A stretch of 64,000 nt of DNA, from the NCBI GenBank assembly GCA_017615545.1, contig JAFZZY010000033.1:1-64000 (forward strand), read 5' to 3'. Both the position numbers and the translations under genes were made by a program. Within the stretch, counting starts at the first letter, position 1. Each line of letters opens with the position of its first letter. The notes under the pieces are model-generated. The model was not told the origin of the DNA, did not search any database, and worked only from the letters and a program-made list of their open reading frames with translations. Source of the stretch: Lachnospiraceae bacterium (GTDB lineage: Bacteria; Bacillota; Clostridia; Lachnospirales; Lachnospiraceae). Positions 1 through 11,100 of the stretch are shown one piece after another.

Positions 1-1
1 C

Positions 2-49
2 ATTTTCACCTATCTGGCACTGATGCGTAAGCGGATCGATCTGGCCTGA
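2..49 (+). CDS. 3' end of an unidentified gene
   Basis: Only the last 15 codons are in the window, reading IFTYLALMRKRIDLA and then TGA. The hydrophobic stretch followed by Arg/Lys would fit the last membrane helix of a membrane protein, but this is too short to identify. An intrinsic terminator follows about 25 bp later, which supports a real gene end here. The frame is inferred from the open end and the terminator. Confidence 0.5.
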   Translation: MFTYLALMRKRIDLA

Positions 50-75
50 AGACTATTTCAAAAAACGATATTTCA

Positions 76-105
76 GAGCGCCCCGTAGAGGGCGCTCATT
101 TTTTC
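76..105 (+). terminator. Intrinsic terminator after the partial gene
   Basis: A perfect 8-bp stem (GAGCGCCC at 76-83, GGGCGCTC at 90-97) with a 6-nt loop is followed by ATTTTTTC. It separates the partial upstream gene from the surface-protein operon. Confidence 0.85.
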
Positions 106-113
106 AAAAAAAC

Positions 114-140
114 CGTCCGAAACCTCCGAAACCTCCGAAA
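114..140 (+). repeat. Three 9-bp direct repeats upstream of the surface operon
   Basis: CGTCCGAAA is followed by two copies of CCTCCGAAA, back to back, between the terminator and the first surface-operon gene. No clear -35/-10 pair was found in 106-219, although TTGACG lies at 163-168. The repeats could be a regulator site or chance. Confidence 0.4.
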
Positions 141-219
141 TTTGAAAAACTGCTTAGTGTTTTTGACGTTTTTCGACACGTAACAGTTAGGAGTGTTTTT
201 TAGAGAGGAGGCGAAGCCT

Positions 220-579
220 ATGCTGACAGCAGAAGAGAGAGTCAAAGTTCTCCATGAGCGGATGGACGAAAGACGACGCAGACGGGAACGACGAAAGACG
301 GTTATCATGGGTATAGCCATCAGTGGGATCGCTGCATTCCTGCTGATGTTGATCTTCGGAGGAGGTATCTCACATTTAGGCGGTACGGCCGGAATTTACA
401 GCGGCGCGACAATGCTGTTCGACGGTGTTGGAGGATATGTACTCGTCGGAGTGGTCTCTTTTTTTGCAGCAGTTGTCATTACAGTAGCGTGCATTCGCTG
501 GAAGAAAAAACAAGAAGACGATCCGAATTCGGATAAAAATACACTAGGAGAGGACAAAGACCATGAGAACGAACAGTAG
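220..579 (+). CDS. Small two-helix membrane protein, first gene of the surface operon
   Basis: Predicted 119-aa protein not assigned to a family. It starts with a highly charged cytoplasmic segment rich in Arg (RMDERRRRRERRK), then has two hydrophobic helices at about residues 26-48 and 69-90, and ends in a charged, acidic tail. ATG 220 was chosen because AGAGGAGG lies 8 nt upstream; an in-frame GTG at 193 has no such site. The last 17 nt overlap the start of the 2531-aa secreted protein gene, so translational coupling is likely. Given its place in front of two giant exported proteins it may assist their export or anchoring, but that is inference. Confidence 0.8.
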   Translation: MLTAEERVKVLHERMDERRRRRERRKTVIMGIAISGIAAFLLMLIFGGGISHLGGTAGIYSGATMLFDGVGGYVLVGVVSFFAAVVITVACIRWKKKQEDDPNSDKNTLGEDKDHENEQ

Positions 580-3500
580 TAAAATCAAAAAAGCGATCAG
601 TTGCCTGCTGACCCTGACGCTGGTATTGAACACGCTTCCGTCGAATTTAATGCCTACGGCTTCGCAGGTGGTACAGGCAGCGCCCAATACCTCGAATGAT
701 GCTTTGGAGTATAAGCGCGTGGACGCTCCCGAGGTGGCGTTTTTTAACGCTTATACCGGAAAGAATGATGCGTTCTATCGGAGTGTAATGAGCAGTAGCA
801 ACTACAACGCCGTCGAGGCGGGGTATTTCGGTACCTTGAGGTATAGCACAAAGGTGACCGGTACGAAAGACTACTCTTGGAGCGGTTTTTCCGGAAGCAA
901 TATCTACTCATTGCGGAAGAATAACTCCGATATAAAGATGGGCTATTCTGTGACGCGGACGAGTAACCCCCACTCGCATACGGTCTACCTTTTTGTGAAA
1001 TACGAAATGAACAGTTATTCCAACACCAGTTTGGGCTTCAGCCTCGGTGGCATGGCTCTTAACGGTGTTTTCAACTATTCGGGATATAATAAGTCTCAGG
1101 ATACGTATCGTGCGGGAAATAAACAGTTTAAAACGTTTGTTCCCCAGGATGGTAAGAGCCTGGATCTGGCGTTCAATGTCAGCCCCATAAAATATAATGA
1201 TAATAAGGATACCTGTGGCTGCGGCGGCATCTCCGAAGGCTGCATGGTCTGCTTCTATGACGGAACAGCCCCGTACTTCACGCAGGTGAGTATTCAAAAC
1301 ACAAGTGGTTCAGTCTGCAATAATTTTAAGCCCGGGGACAGTGTCAACATTGTGCTGACCTGCTCCGAGCCTGTTCGCTTTGCTGATGACAGCGCAAGTG
1401 GAAAGGGAAATGTATACATCGGCTTGAAGTTGAACGGATCGACCGAAAAACTTTATGCCCATCTTACTAAGCTAGACGGAAATAAGATCACATTTACTTA
1501 TGATGCCCCGGCAGATCTGACGAAGATCTATGATGTTGCCAGCATCGATCTGACTGCAGCTCCTTCAGGCGGGACGGCTCTGCTGAATGGCGAGGCGGTG
1601 GTACCCTTAAAGCAACTCAAGAAAAGTGGCGCATTTACCGTGCAGGTGCCCAATGGCGAAAAGGAGATTGGTATCACTAAGACCACCAGTCCCGTCACTG
1701 ACATCGCAGGTAACGCCGTGTATTTGGATTCGGGTGATCCGAAAAATATCACTCGGTCATTCAACATCGATGGCGAGAAGCCTTATGCAGTTGAAGTGGA
1801 TATCGTCGCAGATACCAAGAATGCAGATATTAAGGAGTTAAATCTTTCATCGAATGAGAACGACACAAGTGATCAATTCCTTGGAGTAGGGGATACATTG
1901 TCCCTGAAAGTGTATATGAACGAAGTCGTTATGATGCACGGTAGTGCTACTTTGACGACGAATATCAAAAAGAGTAACGGCGCCTACCTTACGTTTACAG
2001 CGACACCGAAGTACAAAGTTAGTGCTACCTCATCAAACCTGGGGTCACAATACGGCTTGGGTGCGTCTGAGGGCGAAATCTCTGTTCTACAAACCCCTTC
2101 ACAGACGATTGAAAAAGAAATGACGATCGATGATGCTAAGGGAGAGATCAAGATCACCAAAATTGAGTATTCCAACATGAAGGATTTGGCCGGGAATGTA
2201 GCGGGCGATAAGGCCGAGGCTAAATCTCCGAAACAGCAATATCATATCGATACAGATGCTCCGACAGCAGAAGTCTTCGACGTAACAGGGGCCAATAAGA
2301 CCACCTACGGATTTTGCGTTTCCTTCAAGACAACGGACAATTCCGGTGGATCCGGTGTACAAGGGATGCGTGCCTCACTGAAACTAGGCGGCGGAACGCT
2401 CACCGGCAGATTTGAGTTTGCCGTTACCGGAAATAATGATATGCCAAAGGATACGGAATGGAAAGAAGGCGCGGAGGGCATGAACTTGCCATTCATCCAG
2501 ACCGGTGATACACAGTACTTACATGTAAGGTCGATCGATAAGGATAACTATGACTATGACGTGAGTGAACTGAGCTTTACCCTGTCGGACTACGCGGGTA
2601 ACAGAGACGAGACGACTAAAGTCAATGTTACCGGTGTGGGCCTTGATACAGTAGGCCCTATCATTTCGGCAGGAAACAGCAGTAGGTCATATAATAATAC
2701 AACGAATAAAGGTACTCTTACCGCAGAGATCATGGTCAAAGACCCCAACAGCGTGTCCTCTGTACAGTATCTGTGGAATGATGGTTCAGATGTGACAGCG
2801 GAGGACGACGGCTGGGTGAGTGCTACCGGCACTATGGACAGTACTTCTGTCAGCGCGAATGCCACAGCGGAAGTTCCTTCCCAAACGGCATTCAAAAAGA
2901 CCCTTTGGGTCAAAGCAACGGACGGAGCCGGCAACGTCAGAGTCACAAATCTTGGCGAGTACAGCTATAGTTTGGAAGGCATCAAGTATGAACTGGAGTA
3001 CCCTGTAAATGTAGTCCTCGAACCGACTTTAAAGATCAAATCGCTCGAAGATGGAGGTGCCTTGATATTTGACGTGCAAAAACCCGGAGATCCTGACACC
3101 CACTATATTTTGGCTCTCACCAATAATCAGAGTTACAAATTTGAAAACATTTTTGCAATTGGCACCGAATGGTTTACAGCTACGCTCGACGAAACGGACG
3201 GGATCCAGTTTAAGAATCTGGAAGAGGCTGACATGTATGCGTTCTATCAGGGCTACAAACAAATCACAGGAAATCTTTCAGTGAAAGTTTATTCCGGCAC
3301 GGCGAATATTGAAGGTACAGAGCAGAGCGCTGATATTATGCGTTCGAAGTGGTATTCTGATTCAGACTCGGATATTTCAATTTCCACCAACGCTAAGGTT
3401 GAGACCTTCACGCTTAAGGTTTCTTATGAAAAAAACGGTTGGGGAAAAGTGTTTAGTAAATTCGATCTCTCCGTAGATACTAGTAAATGCGGGCCCAAAT

Positions 3501-6500
3501 ATTATCTCCCCACGGTAGAGGGGGCACAGCTCACCTTCGACTTGGGTGAGGATTTGCATGGTTGGAATTTTTCCGATATCGATTGGGAAAAATCATCTAT
3601 CAAACTGGAAAACATCGATACTAGTGAAACAACCTATGTCTGTGGAATAGGCTATGGCCCGAGGCAAACGATCACGATCCCTGCCATCAACGTGGAGTCT
3701 GGTGTTTACTCTCTCCGAATATATTTGATGCGACGTTCCGTGCCTGACGATGAGGATGCAGCGTACAGGCGTTCTGAAATGTTATACATTGATGTTACGG
3801 AGCCGGGAATAGTGAAACCGGAAACTTTAGCAAAAGTGTCGACCTATAGCAACAGCACAGGAGCGTATGAAGCCATCGCCTATGATCCGGACAAAACGAT
3901 CTACCTGCCCACCCAAAAATATAAAAACTATCTCTCTGTGGATGTGTTAGAACCGGACGGAGTCACGCCCCACAAGGAAAGCGAACATTATCATGGGTTC
4001 GAGTCCGGTTCTGTTTCCGTGCTCGTCTGGAACACTGCACATCCGGATATAAAGGTCCGACTACTTAATAGAAAATGCTTGGCTGAGGATGAAGAGAGTG
4101 GGGAGATCTATCTGCATGAGATCGATTCTTCTGAAAACACCGAAAAATGTCTGTTGACCTTCGGTGTCGGATCATCAACAACAAGCAATTCTACTGAGAT
4201 TCTGGGGTTGGAAACGGATCAGGACAACGTGATCGCACTTCAGGCAACCTATGCTAACGGCCGCAACTCGGATATCACCTATTTGACGATCCATCCGGTC
4301 AGCCTTAAACTGAGTGGTACAACTACTACACTTCCGGCACAAACTGCAAGTTGGACGCCAGATTATCCTACTAAATGGAGCGGCATCTATACCGTTGACC
4401 CCGAAAAGGCTGCCGTGGTCTTTACCCCCGATGAGGAATATGCCGGCGTGATTGCCTCTTCCGGGCTGCGCCTGTACTGTGGTCGGGGAGTTAACCCATA
4501 CTCTCGTAGTGATTTTGTGTGGGCAGATGATTTCGAGCCCATTGAGATGACAGCCCAGGGTGATGGCAGCTATATTGCTAAAGTTCCGGTCTACAACAAA
4601 TCGATAAAGGATGCCATATCTTCTTGCGACGATGGGTATAAGTTTACAGAGTTTTATTGTATCTATGCGGAAGATATCTATGGAAACCGGGCCGATGTGA
4701 GCACAGCAACGGCCGTGATCGTTGCCGACGGTACGGCTCCGGTCATCAGGGATGCGAATGTCGTCACAGACGCTAACGGGAAGTTCACAGCGACCTATCA
4801 CGTCTATGATGACAGTCTGCATTCCATCGTGACAACAGGCAACTGGTATATTCGCCATACTGCATCTCCGATCACATTGGAGTTTTCCTTTAACGACGAA
4901 TATGCCCGGGCGATCGGTGCGTCCGGAGATGGACTTACACTGAACGTGGAAATGCGTCCGCAATGGCCTTACTACAACTGGACGACGACGGATTCCAATT
5001 CCATGGGCATTCAGACGGTGAACGCAGTTTTAGAAGCAGGAGAAACTGTTCGCATATATCACAATGGCGGTGGTGAAACCGTACCGACGGATGTCTATCT
5101 CACCGTCACGGTGGAGGGTTATGTCAGCCCGAAGATCACTAGTGCCACGGATATGACACTGAACCTGAAAGCCACGGACGTTCATGGCAATGCCTGCGAT
5201 GCAGTGGGCGCGACGGCATCTGTCACCGGCGTTACTCCGAAGGTTATTGATAAACAGTATAAACGATCCGAGTTTTTTTATACCCCTCAGAGTTCTACAT
5301 TGGCTAATAAGGCCCTGTTCCTGACCTTCAATGTTCCGGTACAGCCGAAAGAAAGTTGGATCAATCGTAACATCGAAGGATTTTCCACCGAGTGGGCTGA
5401 TGGCTTTCCCATTTGGAAGGATGGCACCTGGGATATTACTTTCACCGATCTGTTCGGCACGGAATATACACAGAGCCTGGTACTGGAGGACGTGATCGGC
5501 AAGTACGGCTTCGAACTCGCATTCTCCACTTTGGACTATGTATCCGCCAGTGAGGGCGTGACTTTGACCTTTATGCCAGACAATGACGGTGAGCTGATCT
5601 ACACTGGCGGGGTCCGCAATGGCAGTTACACATGCACAGAAAACGGATCTTATTACCTTCACTGGGAGGGCGACGGAGAGTACGATCTTCTGCCCGTCTA
5701 TTTGAACAACATCGTCTCCGGTGGTCCTGAGGAAACACTGTACTTCTACTTCGACGAGTTCAAGGAACAGTATAAGGCCGGTTCGGAAGAACAGTTCCGC
5801 GGAACGACTACCGGCTCTGTCACGGTGTCTTACAAAACCAGTCGTGAGACCAACCCTGTAGGTGATACGACCCTGACCTTTAAGGCCGGTGATAGCGATA
5901 CCTTTACATTTAAATACTACGACATTCCCACGGCTTTCACTTATACCATTTCAGGAAAACTCAGTGACTACGGAATCACGTTAGCGGCTCCGATCATACC
6001 TTATGCGGATGTTGATGCGCCGACCATTGATCTGGTGAGTGTCTGGAAGCAGCAGGGCGGTGGCTTCGTACAGGCCGAGGCATTCCCCGGTAGCGCGGAC
6101 GAAACCACAGTAAAGAGCTCCATCGAGAGAGCCGGAACAGCCCAGGGCTTTGACTTCGTGGTAAAAGCTTCGGACTATTCCAAGTGGAAGGTGTTCGTTA
6201 AATCCAGTGTGCCTACCAGTATGAGTTATACTACGTCAACCAGCGACAATATCCCCGGCGTATCCGTGAGCGGAAACAACGTTCTGGTCACAGAGAAAGT
6301 TGCCAGCGATTTCTATATCGTTGTGGTGGACAACGCGAAGGCAGACTCTGCAGCGACTGCAGACAATTTCACGTATATTAAGATCCCGAATGGCAGTTAT
6401 CGGTTTGACTCTGTGGCACCCGAGATCGTTACGACCACTGTAGCCGACGGCCTGTATTCCAGAACCGTATATATCAAGGCGACAGATCAGGATAACGCGG

Positions 6501-8158
6501 GCATTGATACCGCCGACAGCGTGACTATAACCGGCGCGAACATCATAGTAAACACCGATGCAAACGCCGCGGAATATCCATACAAGCTGTTGTTCACAAA
6601 TAACAGCACCATTGTTACTGTTACTGCGACCGATGCGGCGGGCAACAGCGCTTCCGTCAACCTTCAGGTTTCAGGCATTGACGTGTCTTCTCCGATCCTG
6701 GCTGTCACCTGGTCGCCTTGCTTCCAGGATCCAGTCACCGGAAAACTCGACAGAAGCAATCCTACGATCGGCCCTGTAAACACGGATGTAGTAGCCCATA
6801 TCACCAGTGACAAGGATATCATGGAGGTAACGGCAACCTACACGAATTATTGGGGTAGAACGGAAGAGTATGATTTTAACAATCCGTACCAATATTGGTG
6901 GGGATATATCGACTACACCAGTCAGCGGATCTCGGTACATTTTTACTACACGAACGATGACAGTGATTTCGTGGTTAATCTGAATGTCAAGGCTCCCAAC
7001 GGGCAGATCACACCGATCACCGTGACGTTGAAAGGCGGTGTGATCGATAAGTATTCGCCATCTGTTTACATTGATGACGTTGAAGAATTGAAGCGGGACG
7101 GTTATGATGTGCCATACGCTTTAACTTTAAGTCTCCTGCCTTCAGAGGAAGTCTACTGTACGAATTATGGTCCTCTGGGCCAATTGTATTACGACGACGC
7201 AGATGATCCACATCTTTTGACGGTGACACTTAAGGACACCGACCCGCAGATATTTAACTTTGTGGATAGAGCCGGTAACCAAGGTAAACTTGAAATCACA
7301 AAAGACTTCTTTGAGTATTGGTTCCCTTATTTCGACAGCGTGGCACCGACGATTCAGGTGGACGTTCCGGAAAACGCAAACGCAACTAACTCGGCTGTGC
7401 CCGTGACTGTTACTGCAAATGAAAAATGCACACTGAGCTGTTATGACAGCTCCGTAACCTGCGGAACCATGACATTGCAAGGAACGGATAGCGAAGGAAA
7501 CGAGATCTGGGTCGGCGTAGTCAGTGCAAGCGCGAACGGAACCTTCCGTGTATATGCTACGGACGAAGCGGGAAATACGACCAGCGCATTATTTACGGTC
7601 CATAACGTCGACAAGACGATGCCGATCATCAGTTTTGATACTTCCGCAGTCAGCCTGCGTCAGGACAGCGAGGCCGCAGCATTGCCCGCACTGCTCGATA
7701 AGGGCGTCTCAACTTGGGACAATGTAGCGATCGCAGCGGATACACTGACGTATGACGTTTCCGAGGTGCACCTCGATACCGTGGGTATCTTCCCTGTAAC
7801 CTATACAGTAAGTGATACGGCCGGCAATGTCGGACAGGCGGTACGATATGTCAGAGTCGTCGACAAGAATCAGCCGATCATTACGGTTGATGGTAATCTG
7901 GCAGAAGAAAACGCCACAACAAGCGTAAAGGTCGGAAAGCATGAGCTATCCGTCAGCGGTTTGAAGACAGAAAACGAGCCGTATACATTAAAGATCGTTA
8001 AGGGCATCTGGTCCTCCGGCCAGATGAAGAGGGCTTCCGCCGGCATTCCGGTCGGAGAGGACGGAAGCTTTACCGTTGATACTGCAGGTTTCTATACTGT
8101 TTACATTGTGACCCAATCGCGGCAGACCTATCGAACTCTGCTCTATGTAGAGAACTAA
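563..8158 (+). CDS. Giant secreted protein with serial Ig-like modules
   Basis: Predicted 2531-aa exported protein. Residues 1-40 are a signal peptide (basic start, hydrophobic core, cut probably near AQAAP-like residues 38-40). The rest is beta-rich and divided by about a dozen linkers of the form D-x-x-x-P followed by hydrophobic residues (for example DGTAPYF near 233, DTDAPTAEV, DVDAPTIDL, DSVAPEIV, DKTMPIISF near the end), typical of serial bacterial Ig-like/adhesin modules ending in DxAGN-type strands. A CGCGG...CMVC cysteine cluster lies just before the first linker. No catalytic motif, LPXTG, SLH domain or C-terminal helix was seen, so it may be released or held by a partner. It overlaps the small membrane protein gene and lies 11 bp before the anchored giant. 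A surface adhesin or scaffold is the likely role. Confidence 0.8.
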   Translation: MRTNSSKIKKAISCLLTLTLVLNTLPSNLMPTASQVVQAAPNTSNDALEYKRVDAPEVAFFNAYTGKNDAFYRSVMSSSNYNAVEAGYFGTLRYSTKVTGTKDYSWSGFSGSNIYSLRKNNSDIKMGYSVTRTSNPHSHTVYLFVKYEMNSYSNTSLGFSLGGMALNGVFNYSGYNKSQDTYRAGNKQFKTFVPQDGKSLDLAFNVSPIKYNDNKDTCGCGGISEGCMVCFYDGTAPYFTQVSIQNTSGSVCNNFKPGDSVNIVLTCSEPVRFADDSASGKGNVYIGLKLNGSTEKLYAHLTKLDGNKITFTYDAPADLTKIYDVASIDLTAAPSGGTALLNGEAVVPLKQLKKSGAFTVQVPNGEKEIGITKTTSPVTDIAGNAVYLDSGDPKNITRSFNIDGEKPYAVEVDIVADTKNADIKELNLSSNENDTSDQFLGVGDTLSLKVYMNEVVMMHGSATLTTNIKKSNGAYLTFTATPKYKVSATSSNLGSQYGLGASEGEISVLQTPSQTIEKEMTIDDAKGEIKITKIEYSNMKDLAGNVAGDKAEAKSPKQQYHIDTDAPTAEVFDVTGANKTTYGFCVSFKTTDNSGGSGVQGMRASLKLGGGTLTGRFEFAVTGNNDMPKDTEWKEGAEGMNLPFIQTGDTQYLHVRSIDKDNYDYDVSELSFTLSDYAGNRDETTKVNVTGVGLDTVGPIISAGNSSRSYNNTTNKGTLTAEIMVKDPNSVSSVQYLWNDGSDVTAEDDGWVSATGTMDSTSVSANATAEVPSQTAFKKTLWVKATDGAGNVRVTNLGEYSYSLEGIKYELEYPVNVVLEPTLKIKSLEDGGALIFDVQKPGDPDTHYILALTNNQSYKFENIFAIGTEWFTATLDETDGIQFKNLEEADMYAFYQGYKQITGNLSVKVYSGTANIEGTEQSADIMRSKWYSDSDSDISISTNAKVETFTLKVSYEKNGWGKVFSKFDLSVDTSKCGPKYYLPTVEGAQLTFDLGEDLHGWNFSDIDWEKSSIKLENIDTSETTYVCGIGYGPRQTITIPAINVESGVYSLRIYLMRRSVPDDEDAAYRRSEMLYIDVTEPGIVKPETLAKVSTYSNSTGAYEAIAYDPDKTIYLPTQKYKNYLSVDVLEPDGVTPHKESEHYHGFESGSVSVLVWNTAHPDIKVRLLNRKCLAEDEESGEIYLHEIDSSENTEKCLLTFGVGSSTTSNSTEILGLETDQDNVIALQATYANGRNSDITYLTIHPVSLKLSGTTTTLPAQTASWTPDYPTKWSGIYTVDPEKAAVVFTPDEEYAGVIASSGLRLYCGRGVNPYSRSDFVWADDFEPIEMTAQGDGSYIAKVPVYNKSIKDAISSCDDGYKFTEFYCIYAEDIYGNRADVSTATAVIVADGTAPVIRDANVVTDANGKFTATYHVYDDSLHSIVTTGNWYIRHTASPITLEFSFNDEYARAIGASGDGLTLNVEMRPQWPYYNWTTTDSNSMGIQTVNAVLEAGETVRIYHNGGGETVPTDVYLTVTVEGYVSPKITSATDMTLNLKATDVHGNACDAVGATASVTGVTPKVIDKQYKRSEFFYTPQSSTLANKALFLTFNVPVQPKESWINRNIEGFSTEWADGFPIWKDGTWDITFTDLFGTEYTQSLVLEDVIGKYGFELAFSTLDYVSASEGVTLTFMPDNDGELIYTGGVRNGSYTCTENGSYYLHWEGDGEYDLLPVYLNNIVSGGPEETLYFYFDEFKEQYKAGSEEQFRGTTTGSVTVSYKTSRETNPVGDTTLTFKAGDSDTFTFKYYDIPTAFTYTISGKLSDYGITLAAPIIPYADVDAPTIDLVSVWKQQGGGFVQAEAFPGSADETTVKSSIERAGTAQGFDFVVKASDYSKWKVFVKSSVPTSMSYTTSTSDNIPGVSVSGNNVLVTEKVASDFYIVVVDNAKADSAATADNFTYIKIPNGSYRFDSVAPEIVTTTVADGLYSRTVYIKATDQDNAGIDTADSVTITGANIIVNTDANAAEYPYKLLFTNNSTIVTVTATDAAGNSASVNLQVSGIDVSSPILAVTWSPCFQDPVTGKLDRSNPTIGPVNTDVVAHITSDKDIMEVTATYTNYWGRTEEYDFNNPYQYWWGYIDYTSQRISVHFYYTNDDSDFVVNLNVKAPNGQITPITVTLKGGVIDKYSPSVYIDDVEELKRDGYDVPYALTLSLLPSEEVYCTNYGPLGQLYYDDADDPHLLTVTLKDTDPQIFNFVDRAGNQGKLEITKDFFEYWFPYFDSVAPTIQVDVPENANATNSAVPVTVTANEKCTLSCYDSSVTCGTMTLQGTDSEGNEIWVGVVSASANGTFRVYATDEAGNTTSALFTVHNVDKTMPIISFDTSAVSLRQDSEAAALPALLDKGVSTWDNVAIAADTLTYDVSEVHLDTVGIFPVTYTVSDTAGNVGQAVRYVRVVDKNQPIITVDGNLAEENATTSVKVGKHELSVSGLKTENEPYTLKIVKGIWSSGQMKRASAGIPVGEDGSFTVDTAGFYTVYIVTQSRQTYRTLLYVEN

Positions 8159-8169
8159 GGAGTGAAAAC

Positions 8170-11100
8170 ATGAGGAATATGAAACGATTTTTGGCGATTT
8201 TGCTTTGCATCGCGCTGATCCTGCCCATGCGACCCGCATACGTTTCAGCGAAAGATGAAGATGTGCTGAAGCTCAATAATGGTTACATAGAGGTCAGCGT
8301 GTCGAAGAAAAACGGCGGATTTCTGGTCAATACCGTAGAGGGTAACCAGCTGAAGAAATCCGACAACAACAAGAAGCTGCTCTATCACAGTGACGCCTAT
8401 GATACCTCCTTTGTGTCTTTCCGCGTGGGAGAGGGAGCAGAAGCAAAAGATTATATTTTCGGCGGAAAATATGATACCTCCAGTGCTGTTAAAGTGACTC
8501 AGGCGACCGCGGGCGGTGACATCGTTGCCGTATGGTCGGTCGATGGTATCACATTTACCCAGACGATCACGCTGGCTGCGGACAATGCCGGCGAACATGG
8601 TATGGTATCGATCAGCCTCGTTGCTCAAAATAACAGCGGCGCGGCAGTTCCTGTTCAGGCGCGTATCCTGTTGGATACGTGCCTGGGAGACCAGGATTAT
8701 GCTTACTATCAGGTGTCCGGCGGAAGCCTGACCAACACCATGAAGACTGAGCAGATCATCACGGACGAGGCATCCTTACGAAGCTTTTATGCTGTGGATG
8801 ACATTGGTTCTCCTACGCTGAATGCTTATGTAGTCTCTAGTCCTACGAAAGCGGCTATCGGTCACTGGAACAACCTGGCAGCAAGCCTGTTTGACTTTGC
8901 ACCGAATACATCTCTTAACTTTACCAACGCCATCAACGACTATCTGACGGCGGACAGTGCCTGCGCACTTTATTATGATCTGGGCACCGTGGGGAACGGT
9001 CAGTCCGGTTCCGTTGTCGGTTACTATGGCGTTTATTCCAATCACACGGTAAGCCTGGATAACCGGGTAGCGATCAATACGGTTGCTCCGCTGCGCCTCG
9101 AGCTGAATAGCGATAAGAGTGCGTATGTGCGCCAGAGCGAAGTGGGCATCGCGGATTTTGCCGTGACTGTCAGTGCGGAAAACTATAACAGCAAGACTTC
9201 CGGCGATCTGGAAAACGTGATCCTGGCCGTGCGCAGCACCAGCGGACTTCGTTCCCTTGACGACAACGGCAAGGCCATGAACGGATTTGAATTCGACAGC
9301 GTCGACCCGCTGACCATCCCTTATACGAAGATGGCGGAAGGTGAAACGATCACCAAGACGCTGTATTTCCAAGCGCAGACTCCGGTCAATGCCAGCTATG
9401 ATCGCATTACCATCGGAATGTATAAGGGTTCCGTGACTTCGGAGAACCTGTTGGGCGAGAAGACCGTTTACATCCTGCTTCCGGGCAGTGACGGAAATAT
9501 CCCTAAGGTCAGCTTCGTATCCATGACACCGGATACGATCTATTCCTCCGGTACGCGTCACCTGTATGTTGCAGTGACCAACGAGACGATCCTCTCGAAT
9601 GCATTGGCACAGGGAACCTGTTTTGTCAAGGCATACAGTGCCGACGGCAAGACGGTTCGGGAAATCCCTTCCGATGCGATCACGGTCACAGACGGTATTG
9701 CCGATATCGCGATATCCAATGACATTTCTCTGGCCCTCGGAAGCTGGTACCTGCAGCTGGAGTGGACAGATGACGCTGTCAGCAACGGCATCGTTACCAG
9801 GGACTATCAGAAGCAGACGTCGTCCATCCTGAATTTCACGGTTTCGGACGACCCGAAATACAAAAATGAATCTTATGGCGTTCTCGCGGCCGTAAAATAT
9901 AAGGTCGGCTCCGGTTCTTCTCAGACCTTTAAATACCGTCTGGAGAGCTTCAAGGATGAAAACGCATTCAAAGCATTCGCCGAGGATAAAGATCATAAGT
10001 GGAATGAGATCCTCCTGGTGTTCCGCGGTGAGTTTACCGGGGATAATCGTTATCCGGTGAAGGATGAGAATGGAAAGATCGTTGGTTTCCGTTATTATAC
10101 GGCAGTCAGCACAAAGAACGTGGACCCCGATACCCGGGAAACCAAGGTGGACAACTGCATCACCATAAATAACTGTCTGGACTTTGAGGGCGGCACGATG
10201 TCCGTCTACTACGAAGACTATGAAAATGTCAGTCAGGACAGGGCAATGGAATCCGCGATCCTGACCGAGTTTGACGGCGACCTCTACACCAGTGATGAGC
10301 GCAGTTCCGTCTGGACAGGTAAGGCTGGTCTCAGTAAATTGGTTCAGGGACAGGACTTCGCACTGATCCAGTATGATCAAAACGGCGTCCGTAAGAGCAC
10401 GCCGGCCGAAGCTATCACGCTGATCTGGCCCAACGTATTCAGTTATGCCCAAACGCTCGCAGGTATGGCCTTTAAACTGGCATACGGACAGTTTGGTGTT
10501 ATGAAAAACGGCGACGGATCAGAGATCGGCCGGACCATCGGTTTTGCAGCCAGTCTGAGCCTGAGTTTTATGAGTTCTCCGACTCCGGAGGATGACACTG
10601 CTGCGCCGGATACTTACTTCGACCGGATGAAGGAGTTGTGGAAAGACTGGCGTGGCGCCAGCATTTATCAGTATGCATATCACGGAGATCGCTTCAACAA
10701 ACTGACCAATATCGACATGAATGACTCTACCACCGCTCACAATAATGCGGAGAAGGGGGTCGCGGCATCTGTCATGGTAAAGGATATCCTGTTTGGATGC
10801 GGTCAGGGTTTTGTCGGCCTCAACTTTACGGTATCCGTTACGGTGAAAAATCTGATCGACGAACTGCCGAAGGTGGAAGGTACTCTTTCCATCAATACGA
10901 TCAACAACTGGTCCTTCGGAATGTCCGGTTCGTGTAAGTTTACGGACAACATGAAGATGGAAGCGAAGCTCAGCTTCAAGAGTTATAACAATATCCCGGT
11001 GCCGGATGATTTCTATTTCTACATTGGCGGTTTTAAACCCGGCTTAAATGTAGATGGCGGAGGTGTGCTCTGGCTCACCGGCGGAGGCGGCGGTTTCTCC

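Noticed and set aside
8776..10452. 558-codon minus-strand frame inside the 2805-aa gene region
   Set aside because: No signal for translation and no recognisable protein features; the + strand gene continues through it.
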